A stretch of 64,000 nucleotides of DNA from Rhodoblastus sp963804045 (GCA_963804045.1 CAWDOR010000019.1:29631-93630); one strand, 5' to 3'; counted from the first letter of the stretch, positions 55,327 through 64,000 are shown. Notes: generated by a model not told the origin, from the sequence alone. A program made the numbers and translations.

Positions 55327-56572
55327 CAAGCCGGAGGTCGTCACCTTCGGCTGCCGGCTCAACATGGTCGAATCCGAAGTTTTGCGCGGGCTGGCCGGGC
55401 AAGGCGCGGAAAAAAACCTGGTCGTCGTCAACACCTGCGCGGTCACGGCGGAGGCGGTGCGCCAGGCCCGCCAGGCGATCCGCCGGGCCAGGCGCGAGCG
55501 GCCCGAGGCGCGCATCGTTGTTACCGGCTGCGCCGCCCAGATCGATCCGGACAGGTTCGCCGACATGCCGGAAGTCGATCATGTCCTGGGCAATGCGGAA
55601 AAGACCCGCGCCGAAAGCTGGGATCATTTTGCCGGGCGAAAAAGCGTGGCCCCGGCGGCGGAGGCGCGACGCGGCAATGCTTCGGCGCCTTTGCTGGCGG
55701 CGATCGAGGGCCATACCCGCGCCTTTCTCGCCATTCAGAACGGCTGCGACCATGACTGCACCTTTTGCGTCATCCCCCAGGGACGCGGCCCCTCGCGCTC
55801 GGTGGGCGAGGAGGATGTGCTGGCCCAGGCGCGCGCCTATGTCGCCGGGGGCCACAAGGAGCTGGTGCTGACCGGGGTCGATCTGACCTCCTGGGGCGCC
55901 GATCTGCCCGGCGCGCCGAAACTCGGTCGTCTCGTGCGGCGTCTCTTGCGCGAGTTGCCGGGGCTGCCGCGTCTGCGGCTGTCGTCGGTGGATTGCATCG
56001 AGGCCGACGACGAGCTGATCGCGGCCTTCGCCGGCGAGGAGCGGCTGACGCCCTATCTGCATCTGTCGCTGCAATCGGGCGACGATCTCATCCTGAAGCG
56101 GATGAAGCGCCGCCACAGCCGCGCCCAGGCCGTGGATTTCTGCCAGAATTTGCGGCGACTGCGCCCGGATATGGCCTTTGGCGCCGACATGATCGCCGGC
56201 TTTCCCACCGAGGATGAGGAAATGGCGGCGCGCAGCCGCGCCCTGGTGGGAGATTGCGGCCTGGCCTTTCTCCATGTCTTCCCCTTCTCCCCCCGTCCAG
56301 GCACGCCGGCCGCGCGGATAAAACCCTTGCCTTGGGATGTGGTGAAGCGGCGCGCCGCCGCCCTGCGCGCCGAGGGCGATCTTGCGCTCGCCCGGCATTT
56401 GCAGGGGTGGGTCGGCAAGACCCTGGCGATCCTGAGCGAGCGCGGCGGCATGGGCCGGGCGGCGGATTTCACCCCGGTGAAGACGCCGGGCGTCGCGCCG
56501 GGCCTGCTGTTCGAGGCCTTGATTTCAGGCCATTCCCAGGGATCGCTGGATGTAACCAAGCGTTCACAATGA
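55316..56572 (+). CDS. mtaB: tRNA t6A37 methylthiotransferase MtaB
   Basis: 418 residues, a radical-SAM enzyme that adds a methylthio group to t6A at position 37 of tRNAs reading ANN codons. The N-terminal UPF0004 domain holds three cysteines for the auxiliary cluster (TFGCRLN, NTCAVTA, TGCAAQ). The radical-SAM motif is NGCDHDCTFC (CxxxCxxC). The C-terminal TRAM-like end is short. It overlaps dapF, a pairing found in many alphaproteobacteria. Confidence 0.93.
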   Translation: MADDKPEVVTFGCRLNMVESEVLRGLAGQGAEKNLVVVNTCAVTAEAVRQARQAIRRARRERPEARIVVTGCAAQIDPDRFADMPEVDHVLGNAEKTRAESWDHFAGRKSVAPAAEARRGNASAPLLAAIEGHTRAFLAIQNGCDHDCTFCVIPQGRGPSRSVGEEDVLAQARAYVAGGHKELVLTGVDLTSWGADLPGAPKLGRLVRRLLRELPGLPRLRLSSVDCIEADDELIAAFAGEERLTPYLHLSLQSGDDLILKRMKRRHSRAQAVDFCQNLRRLRPDMAFGADMIAGFPTEDEEMAARSRALVGDCGLAFLHVFPFSPRPGTPAARIKPLPWDVVKRRAAALRAEGDLALARHLQGWVGKTLAILSERGGMGRAADFTPVKTPGVAPGLLFEALISGHSQGSLDVTKRSQ

Positions 56573-56668
56573 ATCGAAAAGCTTTGCCGCGGGTAACCTG
56601 AATGCGGAGAATTTAGGTCAAATTGGCTCCAGTTTCAGCGGTCCGGACTCCGGACCCGGCGAGGAGCC

Positions 56669-57892
56669 ATGGCGGACAGCACGACATTTCACGACGGCCC
56701 GGATTTCGGCCTTTTTGTCGCGGAGGCGCTCGAAACGCGCCGGCCGCGAACCGCCGAGCGCGTAAATATCAATTCGCTGCGCGACCGCGTGCGCGAAATC
56801 GGCCTCGATCTGAAGCGCAACTGGAGCGAAGGCGCGCAAGGCGCGGCGCGAATCGAGACGCGTCCGATCCGCCCGGCGCCGCAGGATCATCCGGTCGCGC
56901 CGCCGCCGGCCGAGGTCGCGAGGGAGCTTCAAGTCCAGCCAGAGCCCCAAATCCAGTCAAAACCCCAAGCCGCGCCAAACCTCTGGGCCGAGCAATTGGC
57001 CGAGGAATATTGTCAGGAATTCATCCTGACCCCGCCCGCCGCGCCGTCCGCGCCCGCGCCGGCGGCTATGGCGGTCGCGCCAGCCATCGAGGACAAGGAG
57101 GAGCCGGTCGCCTGGGCCGAGCGCGCCTATGCGGCGGGCGCGGCGATTTTTGTCTTTGGCCGCGCCTTGGGCTCGGTCCTGGGGCCGGTCGCCGGTCTTG
57201 CCATCGCCCGTGGCGGCCTGTTGTTGCGGCTGCTGCTGCTGGCGGTGGTCGGCCTCGCGGTCCTCGGCCTGCTGCGCGACTGGCCGGCCTCGGCCCCTGC
57301 GCCGGCGCCGACCGTCCATCCCGCCTGGATCGATATTTCCAAACCCTATCCACTGTTTGAACTGTCCGCGCCGGGTTTCGGCCGCGAGGCCACGACCTAT
57401 GCGGCGCGCCGCCATGCGCCTGGCGGCGGGCGCGAGGACACGCTCACATTTGGCGAATTCGCAGGAAAAAAACCTTATCTGCGGTTCAGCGTCTATCGCC
57501 ATGGCGCGGAAGAAGCAGCCAAAGCGGTCTATTTCGTCGATATGGCGCGCCGCGCCGGCGCCGCCGGAACTCAGCGTGACCGAGGCCGATCTGCCCAGGC
57601 GCTGCCGACCCGTTTCGGCATCTTCGAATCGGCGCCGCTGCAATTGTCCGGTCCGTCCGGCGCGCGGAAAAACTGCCGGGGCTTTCGCGCCGAAATCGCC
57701 CAGCCGGCGCTGACCTTTGGCGGTCTGGCCTGCGGCGCCGAGGGCGAGCCGGTGACGGCGGGCGCGCTGGCCTGCGCCATCGACCGGCTCGATCTGCTCG
57801 CCGCCGGCGAGGATCGCGCGCTCGCCGATTTCTTTGGCGCGGCGCAGGGAAAATCGGCGCGGGCCTGCGCCGAGGCGGGCAAAAGAAAATAG
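56669..57892 (+). CDS. Single-pass membrane hypothetical protein
   Basis: 407 residues. Residues 1-150 are hydrophilic and rich in Pro and Ala (cytoplasmic); a hydrophobic stretch follows at about 170-210 (GSVLGPVAGLAIARGGLLLR and on) and may be one or two helices; the rest is likely periplasmic, with cysteines. In residues 300-315 the text TQRDRGRSAQ looks unlike the rest, and another frame there reads LSVTEADLP, so two compensating indels may be present. No family recognised. Confidence 0.6.
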   Translation: MADSTTFHDGPDFGLFVAEALETRRPRTAERVNINSLRDRVREIGLDLKRNWSEGAQGAARIETRPIRPAPQDHPVAPPPAEVARELQVQPEPQIQSKPQAAPNLWAEQLAEEYCQEFILTPPAAPSAPAPAAMAVAPAIEDKEEPVAWAERAYAAGAAIFVFGRALGSVLGPVAGLAIARGGLLLRLLLLAVVGLAVLGLLRDWPASAPAPAPTVHPAWIDISKPYPLFELSAPGFGREATTYAARRHAPGGGREDTLTFGEFAGKKPYLRFSVYRHGAEEAAKAVYFVDMARRAGAAGTQRDRGRSAQALPTRFGIFESAPLQLSGPSGARKNCRGFRAEIAQPALTFGGLACGAEGEPVTAGALACAIDRLDLLAAGEDRALADFFGAAQGKSARACAEAGKRK

Positions 57893-57956
57893 AGGAAATC
57901 GCTATCGCCGGTCATCGCGAGGAGATAGAATGAGCCACACGCATCAGGAGTTTTTC

Positions 57957-58257
57957 ATGCGCCGCATTTCTCTTTTCGTCCTGGCTCTGGCCGCGTCCAG
58001 CCTGGTCGCGCCCGTCGCCGAGGCCCATCACCGCCGCCACCATCATCATGCCTATGTTTCCGGCCATGAGATCGAGGTCAAGAAGCACCGCAGCTTTCTC
58101 GAACTCCGGCAATGTCGTCCCGGTCGGCAGCCAGAATCACTATGTCACCGACAGCACCGTCTTCAATGACGGCGGTCGCGGCGGCGCGCGCCGCGACAAT
58201 TCCCACGAAAACCTGCTGCCGCAGAATTTTGACGGGACCGGCTACAGCCGCCGCTGA
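57957..58257 (+). pseudogene. Small secreted His-rich protein, frameshifted
   Basis: A signal peptide (MRRISLFVLALAASSLVAP) is followed by a histidine-rich stretch (HHRRHHHHAY) in one frame. The remainder, NSGNVVPVGSQNHYVTDSTV to the stop at 58257, is one base out of register from about base 58101. Joined, they make some 99 residues. The ATG at 57957 has an AGGAG six bases upstream; one at 57930 with its own gagg is also possible. The histidines could bind metal. Family unknown. Confidence 0.6.
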
Positions 58258-58271
58258 GATTTTGGCGCAAA

Positions 58272-58305
58272 AAAAACGGCCGGGGCGCGCGCTCCGGCCG
58301 TTTTT
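58272..58305. terminator. Bidirectional Rho-independent terminator before efp end
   Basis: aaaaacggccgg (58272-58283) and ccggccgttttt (58294-58305) form a 12-bp perfect stem with A/T tracts on both sides, so it can stop the small secreted gene from one side and efp from the other. Confidence 0.88.
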
Positions 58306-58325
58306 CTTTGCGAGGTCAGGACAAA

Positions 58326-58895
58326 TCAGTCCTTGGCGCGCTCGACATAGGTGTTGTCCTCGGTGAGGACGACAATGCGCGTGCCGACGCCGATATGCGG
58401 GGGCACCATGACGCGCAAGCCATTGTCCATCTTGGCGGGCTTGTAGGAGGAGGAGGCGGTCTGGCCCTTGGTCACCGGCTCGGTGTCCACGACTTCCAGG
58501 GTCACGCGGGCCGGCAGCTGAATGGCCACGGCGACGCCGTTGAAGATCGACAGGATGCATTTCATGCCTTCCTGCAGATAGGCCGACTGCTCGCCGATCA
58601 CATCCTTGGGAACGATGACCTGCTCGTAATTGTCGTCGTTCATGAAGGTGAAGCCGTCGCCATCGGCATAGAGATAGCTGAAATTCATGTCCTCGACATG
58701 GGCGCGCTCGACCTGTTCGGTGGTCTTGTAGCGCACCGAGGTCTTGTTGCCGTCGGACAGGCGGCGCATGTCGATCTGCGTGGTCGGCGTGCCCTTGCCC
58801 GGGAAAAAGCTCTCGGCGCTGAGCACGACATAGAGATTGCCGTCTTCGTGCTCGATAATATTGCCCTTGCGGACGTTGCTGGCGATAATTCTCAC
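58326..58895 (-). CDS. efp: Elongation factor P
   Basis: 189 residues; binds ribosomes stalled at proline runs and restores peptide bond formation. The modified loop contains FFPGKGTPTTQI, with the lysine that EpmA/EpmB would beta-lysylate. C-terminal OB domains include VRYKTTEQVERAHVEDMNF and VEVVDTEPVTKGQTASSSYK. The start is a GTG at 58895 (reading MRIIASNVRKG) with an AGGAAG site; the longer frame from 58922 is unlikely. It diverges from epmA-epmB. Confidence 0.95.
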   Translation of the reverse strand: MRIIASNVRKGNIIEHEDGNLYVVLSAESFFPGKGTPTTQIDMRRLSDGNKTSVRYKTTEQVERAHVEDMNFSYLYADGDGFTFMNDDNYEQVIVPKDVIGEQSAYLQEGMKCILSIFNGVAVAIQLPARVTLEVVDTEPVTKGQTASSSYKPAKMDNGLRVMVPPHIGVGTRIVVLTEDNTYVERAKD

Positions 58896-59035
58896 GTCTG
58901 GCTTCCTTGCAGCGGCCCCCACAGCAGCGGTTGATGGGACGGGCCGTCGAGTCTATTGAAACTTGCGGCGCCACTAATACTCATCCCGCGCCGTAACGCC
59001 AGTATTTTGTCGCGAATCACGAGGGAAGCGGGCCC

Positions 59036-60067
59036 ATGCGCCGCCAGAACCCGTTTTGGGGGAAGGATCATCACGCCGCGCGGCGTCCGCGCCTGCTGCA
59101 ACGGGCGCGCATCATCACGGCCTTGCGCGCCTTTTTCGCGGCGCGCGATTTCATCGAGATCGAGCCTTCGGCCTTGCAGCTTTCGCCCGGCAACGAGACG
59201 CATATCGCCGGTTTCGCCACGCAATTTTCCGCGCCCGGCGCCGCGCCGCAACCTCTCTATCTGCACAGTTCGCCCGAATTCGATTGTAAAAAACTGCTGG
59301 CGGCCGGCGAAACCCGGATTTTCGCCCTAGCCCATGTGTTCCGCAATGGCGAGCGCTCGAGGCTGCATCATCCCGAATTCACCATGCTCGAATGGTATCG
59401 CGCCGGCGTCGATTATCGCGCGCTGATCGCCGATTGCGCCGGGATTTTAGGCGCGGCGGCCGAGGCGGCGGGGGTGACGGCGTTCAGCTTCGGCGGCAAA
59501 AGCCTCGATCCCTTCGCCGAGCCGGAGATTTTGAGCGTGACCGAGGCTTTTACCCGCCATGCCCAGATCGATCTCGTGGCCGTGCTGGGGGATCGCGACG
59601 CCCTGGCGGCGGAAACGGCGCGGCTGGGGATCCGTGTGGCGGCGGATGACCATTGGTCCGATCTGTTCAGCAAGATCCTGAGCGAAAAGATCGAGAAAAA
59701 CCTCGGTCAGGGCCGCGCCACGGTGTTGATCGATTATCCCGCCTGCGAGGCGGCGCTGGCGCGGCCGAAACCCGACGATCCGCGCTTCGCCGAGCGCTTC
59801 GAGCTTTATGGCTGCGGCGTCGAACTGGCCAACGCCTTTGGCGAATTGACCGACGCCGAGGAGCAGCGCCGGCGGTTTGAGGCGGATATGGCGGAGCGCC
59901 GGAGGATTTATGGAGAGGCCTATCCGCTCGACGAGGATTTCCTCGACGCGCTCGCGCATCTGCCCCAGGCGAGCGGCATAGCACTCGGCCTCGACCGGCT
60001 GGCGATGCTGGCGACCGGGGCGGAGAGCATAGACCAGGTGCTCTGGGCGCCGGTGGCGCGGCCATGA
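59036..60067 (+). CDS. epmA: EF-P lysyltransferase EpmA (GenX/PoxA)
   Basis: 343 residues, a lysyl-tRNA-synthetase-like class II enzyme without the anticodon-binding domain. It attaches beta-lysine to a lysine of EF-P. Motif 2 is in VFRNGERSRLHHPEFTMLEW and motif 3 in GIALGLDRLAML near the C-terminus. The adenylate site is therefore complete. It is divergent from efp and overlaps epmB by four bases. Confidence 0.93.
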   Translation: MRRQNPFWGKDHHAARRPRLLQRARIITALRAFFAARDFIEIEPSALQLSPGNETHIAGFATQFSAPGAAPQPLYLHSSPEFDCKKLLAAGETRIFALAHVFRNGERSRLHHPEFTMLEWYRAGVDYRALIADCAGILGAAAEAAGVTAFSFGGKSLDPFAEPEILSVTEAFTRHAQIDLVAVLGDRDALAAETARLGIRVAADDHWSDLFSKILSEKIEKNLGQGRATVLIDYPACEAALARPKPDDPRFAERFELYGCGVELANAFGELTDAEEQRRRFEADMAERRRIYGEAYPLDEDFLDALAHLPQASGIALGLDRLAMLATGAESIDQVLWAPVARP

Positions 60068-61137
60068 CGGAATCTTTTTCGCGCAGGGCGCTGACGGAGA
60101 TAGACGATCTCGCGGCCGCCGGTCTGGTCAGCCCCGGCGGGCTGGAAACCTTGCGCGCGGTGGCGGCGCGCTACAGCGTCGCCATACCCGCCGAGGTCGC
60201 GCGGCTCATCGAAACGCCCGACGATCCCATCGGCCGGCAATTCGCGCCCCGCGCCGAGGAATTGATCACGCTTCCGGAGGAATTGGCCGATCCCATCGGC
60301 GACGGCGCCCATGAGGCGGTCAAGGGGCTGATCCACCGCTATCCCGACCGCGCTTTGCTGAAAATCACCAGCGTCTGCCCGGTCTATTGCCGCTTCTGCT
60401 TCCGCCGCGCCAGCGTCGGCGCCGGGAGCGCAGGCGTTCTGGACGAGGCGGCGCTGGACGCCGCCTTCGCCTATCTCGGGGAGCACAAGGAAATCTGGGA
60501 GGCGATCGTCACCGGCGGCGATCCGCTGGCGGTGTCGCCGCGCCGGCTCAGCGCGCTGTCGCGGCGTTTTTCCGCCCTCGATCACATCAAGATCCTGCGC
60601 TTTCATTCGCGCGTGCCGGCCTTGACGCCCGAGCGCGTCACGCCCGAGCTGATCGCGGCGCTGCAGGAGAGCGGCAAGACGCTCTATGTGGCGCTGCACG
60701 TCAATCATCCCAGGGAACTCGCCGCGCCGGCCCGCGCGGCCATCGCCCGGCTCGTCGATGCGGGAGTCGTGCTGGTCAGCCAGACCGTGCTGCTGCGCGG
60801 CGTCAATGACGATGTCGAGACGCTGAGCGCGCTGATGCGCGCCTTTGTCGAGCTGCGGGTCAAGCCCTATTACCTGCATCATGGCGATCTCGCGCCGGGC
60901 ACGTCGCATTTTCGCCTGAGCCTCGATGAGGGCCGCGCGCTGGCGCGGCAATTGCTCGGGCGCCTCTCGGGCCTGTGCCAGCCGGTCTATGTCGTCGATA
61001 TTCCCGGCGGCCATGGCAAGGCGCCGGCGGGGCCGGCGTATTTTTCCAAAGGCGAAAAACACTGGACGGTCGAAGATTGGCGTGGAATTCGCCATGATTA
61101 CGCCAATTCGTTCAGGCAGGACGAAAAGCGGAGCTGA
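60064..61137 (+). CDS. epmB: EF-P beta-lysine synthase EpmB (lysine 2,3-aminomutase family)
   Basis: 357 residues, a radical-SAM, PLP-dependent enzyme that turns alpha-lysine into beta-lysine for EpmA. The cluster motif CPVYCRFCFRR (CxxxCxxC) comes after LLKITSVCPVY. The PLP lysine is probably that in PGGHGKAP, as in the family. ATGA links its start to epmA. Together with efp it forms the whole modification set. Confidence 0.93.
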   Translation: MTESFSRRALTEIDDLAAAGLVSPGGLETLRAVAARYSVAIPAEVARLIETPDDPIGRQFAPRAEELITLPEELADPIGDGAHEAVKGLIHRYPDRALLKITSVCPVYCRFCFRRASVGAGSAGVLDEAALDAAFAYLGEHKEIWEAIVTGGDPLAVSPRRLSALSRRFSALDHIKILRFHSRVPALTPERVTPELIAALQESGKTLYVALHVNHPRELAAPARAAIARLVDAGVVLVSQTVLLRGVNDDVETLSALMRAFVELRVKPYYLHHGDLAPGTSHFRLSLDEGRALARQLLGRLSGLCQPVYVVDIPGGHGKAPAGPAYFSKGEKHWTVEDWRGIRHDYANSFRQDEKRS

Positions 61138-61163
61138 AACTCGGCTTGAAAAAGGAAATTCCC

Positions 61164-63707
61164 GTGACATCCAGGTTGGCCGTTTTGCTGTTGGCGCTCG
61201 CGCTCGCCGCGCCGGGACACGCCGCGGGCGCCAAGGCGCCGTCGCCGGTCGCTCCATCATCGGCCAATGCGCCGGCGCCGCGCGCGCCCGCCGCCGCGCA
61301 AAACGCCGCGCAGGGCTCTGGCTCGGCCGCGCCGGCCGATGACGCGCTGCTGACGGCGCCGGGCGATCCGCCGGCGGCGCGGCTCGACGCCGCCAAGGCG
61401 GCGCTGGACAAGATCAACGCCGGTCTGGCCAGCGAGACCGTGACCGACGCCGATCTGGTCAAATTGCGCGGCGCGGTCGATCCGATTCTCGCCCAGGTGC
61501 TGGGCGTGGCGGCGGAAGTCGCGCCGAAACAGGCGGCGATCAAGGCGCGGCTCGACCAGCTCGGGCCCGCGCCCGATCCCAAGGCCAATCCCGAGGCCGC
61601 GCCCGAAGATCCGACGGTGACCCAGGACCGCAAGGATCAGCAAAAACTTCAGGCGACATTCGACGATCTCGCCAAGCGCGCCAATCTGCTCCAGGTGCAG
61701 GCCGAGCAGGTGGCGGCGCAGATCGGCGACCGCCGCCGCACGCTTTTCGCCAATTCGGTGTTTCAGGGCGGCGCCAGCATTCTGGCGCCCAGCCTCTGGC
61801 TTGAGGTCGCGCGCGAAATGCCGCGCGACCTCGCCCAGGGGCGCCAGGTTTTCGCCGATTTCCTCAAACAGCTCGGCGAGGACTACAGCGCCGGCGAGGC
61901 CGCCTTGTTCCTCGGCCTGCTGGCGGCGACCCTGGTCGCGGCCCTCGCCGCCGGCCTGGTCGTCCGCCGCGTGATTCCCCGCGAAAAACCGCTGCGCGAG
62001 GCCAATGAGCTGCGCTTGAGCCTGGCGGCGGTGTGGAGCGGGCTGGCGGTGATCGCCATTCCCCTGGCCTGGCTTGGCGCGGTCATCCTCCTGTTCGACT
62101 GGTTTGAAGTCTCCAGCGCGCCGCTGCGGCTGTTCGGCCTGAGCCTGGTCGCCGCCGTAGTGAAACTGGCCGTGGCCGGCGCCTTGATTACCGCCATTCT
62201 CGCGCCCTATCGGCCCCTGTGGCGGCCGATCGACCTCACCGACCGCGTGGCGCGGCGGCTGGCGCAGCTGATCGTAGTTCTCGCGGCGCTGTCGGCGATC
62301 GGCAAGGTTCTGGAGGCCGGCGGGGAGATCGCCGGAGCCTCGCTGCAATCCACCGTGGCGATGCGCGGCCTTTTCGCGCTGCTGATCGGCCTGCTGCTGG
62401 CGCGCGGGCTTTATGGTCTGGTCGGCGCCTCCGGCGAGGCGCATGAGAGCGGGCGCCCGGCCAGCGTCGTCGACGAAGGCCCGTTCTGGGGGCCGATCCG
62501 CTTCCTCGCCTGGGGGGCGACCTTCGCCATCGTCGCCTCGGCCCTGGCCGGCTATATCGCGCTCTCGGCCTTTCTTGTGGGGCAATTGGCCTGGATCTCC
62601 TGTGTCGCCGGTCTGCTGTTCCTGCTGCTGAAACTGACCGACGCCGCCACCGAGCAGGCCTTCCGGCCCAATTCGCGGATCAGCCGCAATCTCACGGCGA
62701 CGCTGGGCGTGGGCCGCGAAAGCCTCCAGCAGATCGGCGTGCTGCTGTCGGGCGTGACGACGCTGGCGCTTTCGGCGCTGGCGATCATGCTGGTGCTGGC
62801 GCCCTGGGGCGTGCAGTCCCATGACATGTTCGGCATGGCGCAGAGCCTGTTCTTCGGCGTCAAGGTCGGCGACGTCACCATATCCCTGTCCAGCATGATT
62901 TTCGCCCTGGTGTTCTTCGCCGTCGGCTATGGGTTGACGCGGACCATCCGCGGCTGGCTGGAAATGCGCTATCTGCCGCTGACCCAGCTCGACCAGGGCC
63001 TGCGCGACGCCATTTCCGCCAGCGTCTTCTATCTGGGCATGACGCTGTCGCTCGGCTTCGCCGCCAGCTATCTCGGCTTCAGCGTGGAAAAGCTGACCAT
63101 CGTGCTTGGCGCCCTCTCCGTCGGCATCGGTCTGGGCTTGCAGGGCGTGGTCGCAAATTTCGTTTCCGGGATGATCCTGATGTGGGAGCGTTCGATCCGA
63201 GTCGGCGATCTCGTCACGGTCGGCGACCAGCAGGGCATTGTCCGCCGCATCAACATTCGCGCCACGGAGATCGAGACCCCCGACCGCGCCACCACCATCG
63301 TGCCCAATGGCAATATGGTCTCCGGCGTGGTCAAGAATTTCGTCCGCTCCGACCGCGTCGGCCGCGTCCAGATTCCCGTGCAGGCGGTCTGGGAGGCCGA
63401 TCCCGAACAGGTCCGGCAGATTTTGATCGATACGGCGAAATCCCACGAGGAAGTGGTCGGCATTCCCGCGCCGGCGGCCTTGTTCACCGCCTTTGGCGAA
63501 AAGACCCTGGCCTTCGATCTCGTCTGTTTCGTCGAGGATGTCGAACGCGCGGCGCGGGTGAAAAGCGATCTGCATTTCGCCATTTTCCGGGCTTTCGCCG
63601 AGGCCGGAATCAAGATGGTCCCGCCGAATTCCTCCATGGCGCTGGATGTCTCGGCGCTGGAGCCCCTGTTCCGCCGCCTGCCGCCGGCGGATGAAGGACA
63701 AAATTAA
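61164..63707 (+). CDS. MscS-family mechanosensitive channel with long N-terminal region
   Basis: About 847 residues. A signal peptide (LAVLLLALALAAPGHA) is followed by a periplasmic coiled-coil region of about 200 residues. About ten membrane helices come next, and then the MscS pore and beta domain (GIGLGLQGVVANFVSGMILM, ERSIRVGDLVTVGDQQGIVR, ATTIVPNGNMVSGVV). This layout is that of large MscS relatives with an N-terminal DUF3772-like part. It should release solutes on osmotic downshock. The GTG at 61164 has an aaggaa ribosome site six bases before it; a TTG at 61146 is an alternative. Confidence 0.88.
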   Translation: MTSRLAVLLLALALAAPGHAAGAKAPSPVAPSSANAPAPRAPAAAQNAAQGSGSAAPADDALLTAPGDPPAARLDAAKAALDKINAGLASETVTDADLVKLRGAVDPILAQVLGVAAEVAPKQAAIKARLDQLGPAPDPKANPEAAPEDPTVTQDRKDQQKLQATFDDLAKRANLLQVQAEQVAAQIGDRRRTLFANSVFQGGASILAPSLWLEVAREMPRDLAQGRQVFADFLKQLGEDYSAGEAALFLGLLAATLVAALAAGLVVRRVIPREKPLREANELRLSLAAVWSGLAVIAIPLAWLGAVILLFDWFEVSSAPLRLFGLSLVAAVVKLAVAGALITAILAPYRPLWRPIDLTDRVARRLAQLIVVLAALSAIGKVLEAGGEIAGASLQSTVAMRGLFALLIGLLLARGLYGLVGASGEAHESGRPASVVDEGPFWGPIRFLAWGATFAIVASALAGYIALSAFLVGQLAWISCVAGLLFLLLKLTDAATEQAFRPNSRISRNLTATLGVGRESLQQIGVLLSGVTTLALSALAIMLVLAPWGVQSHDMFGMAQSLFFGVKVGDVTISLSSMIFALVFFAVGYGLTRTIRGWLEMRYLPLTQLDQGLRDAISASVFYLGMTLSLGFAASYLGFSVEKLTIVLGALSVGIGLGLQGVVANFVSGMILMWERSIRVGDLVTVGDQQGIVRRINIRATEIETPDRATTIVPNGNMVSGVVKNFVRSDRVGRVQIPVQAVWEADPEQVRQILIDTAKSHEEVVGIPAPAALFTAFGEKTLAFDLVCFVEDVERAARVKSDLHFAIFRAFAEAGIKMVPPNSSMALDVSALEPLFRRLPPADEGQN

Positions 63708-63712
63708 TTTTT

Positions 63713-63769
63713 GCGGACCAAGTCTCCTTTAGCGGACCAAGTCTCCTTTAGCGGGTCAAGTCTCCCTCT
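63713..63769. repeat. 19-bp tandem repeat, three copies
   Basis: gcggaccaagtctccttta is present twice exactly (63713-63731 and 63732-63750) and a third time with changes (63751-63769). It fills the space between the channel gene and the lipoprotein gene, ending 18 bp before the lipoprotein start. Confidence 0.85.
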
Positions 63770-63787
63770 TCTGAACTGGAATCACCC

Positions 63788-64000
63788 ATGCCGAATTTCT
63801 GTGCGCGCCTCTGTCTGGCGGCGGTCTGTCTCGGCCTCGCCGGCTGCGGCGTGGAGACTTTCCCCGAGCGCTCGGCGTCGAGCGGGCCGAGTTTCTACGA
63901 CAATATGGCCGAGCCGGGCGCGCGGATCGACGCGCGCGGCGCGGCGGAGATGATTTCGCTCTATCGCGGCAATCACGGGCTGGAGGCGCTGGCCGTCGAT
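63788..64000 (+). CDS. CAP-domain lipoprotein, N-terminal part (cut by window edge)
   Basis: 71 residues are visible and the frame is open at the window end. A lipoprotein signal MPNFCARLCLAAVCLGLAGC has a lipobox (GLAGC) with the cysteine at residue 20. After a short linker the text AAEMISLYRGNHGLEALAVD resembles the first helix of CAP/SCP (YkwD-like) domains of Rhizobiales. The protein should be anchored in the membrane facing the periplasm. Identification of the domain rests on that short stretch. Confidence 0.6.
   Translation, partial: MPNFCARLCLAAVCLGLAGCGVETFPERSASSGPSFYDNMAEPGARIDARGAAEMISLYRGNHGLEALAVD

Noticed and set aside
61257..63701. 814-codon antisense frame opposite the MscS-type gene
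   Set aside because: No family-like motif, composition dominated by Arg, Gln, Asp and Gly, typical of antisense frames in GC-rich DNA.

Overview
The window is a GC-rich chromosomal segment from an alphaproteobacterium, most likely a member of the Hyphomicrobiales (Rhizobiales). Supporting signs are the GapR (DUF2312) protein, a DUF1036 protein, DUF6894 remnants, a FixK/FnrL-type box, porins with an N-terminal coiled coil, and a REP-like hairpin of rhizobial type. The family (Beijerinckiaceae or Methylocystaceae-like) is a guess. Almost everything is housekeeping. I see no prophage, transposase, CRISPR array, rRNA or tRNA gene.

Layout. 1-8.4 kb: MFS transporter (cut by the window edge), thiD, a LuxR-type regulator that appears to carry a phasin-like domain, a MetX-like acyltransferase/esterase, an Atm1-type ABC exporter, a broken DUF6894 gene, apaG and an ArgE-like deacetylase. 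8.4-19.5 kb: GAF-GGDEF-EAL protein, pyk, DUF1036 protein, N-formylglutamate amidohydrolase, gapR, a frameshifted Old Yellow Enzyme, a Tat-exported dienelactone hydrolase, an outer-membrane beta-barrel protein, a soluble CZB chemoreceptor and a MerR regulator. 19.8-24.7 kb: galU and galE diverge; cutA-hemH diverges from hemN around a FixK/FnrL box. 24.8-30.5 kb: a YejABEF-type peptide ABC importer whose binding protein and ATPase are both frameshifted. 30.5-36.5 kb: acetyl/succinyl-CoA transferase, a polyhydroxyalkanoate-system protein, a secreted protein, vsr, class I fumarase and two tandem NTF2-like proteins. 36.5-43.8 kb: a VOC protein, the rpmI-rplT-pheS-pheT translation cluster, MgtC-like protein, GNAT and ppa. 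43.8-52.5 kb: glk, a SulP transporter and three porins. 52.5-64 kb: leuB, dapF-mtaB, a membrane-anchored unknown, a complete EF-P beta-lysylation set (efp with epmA-epmB), an MscS-type channel and the start of a CAP-domain lipoprotein.

The functional groups are porphyrin synthesis with an oxygen-responsive site (hemH/hemN), central carbon metabolism (pyk, glk, fumarase, CoA-transferase, galU/galE), translation (pheST, L20/L35, EF-P and its modification enzymes, mtaB) and the cell envelope (porins, beta-barrel, MscS, SulP).

At least five genes carry a single-nucleotide reading-frame break while the sequence on both sides stays family-like. A sixth, the LuxR-type gene, has no in-frame start. 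This recurring pattern suggests either indel errors in the assembly or recent pseudogenisation. The most interesting single item is the phasin-like/LuxR-HTH protein. The rest of the region is conventional.
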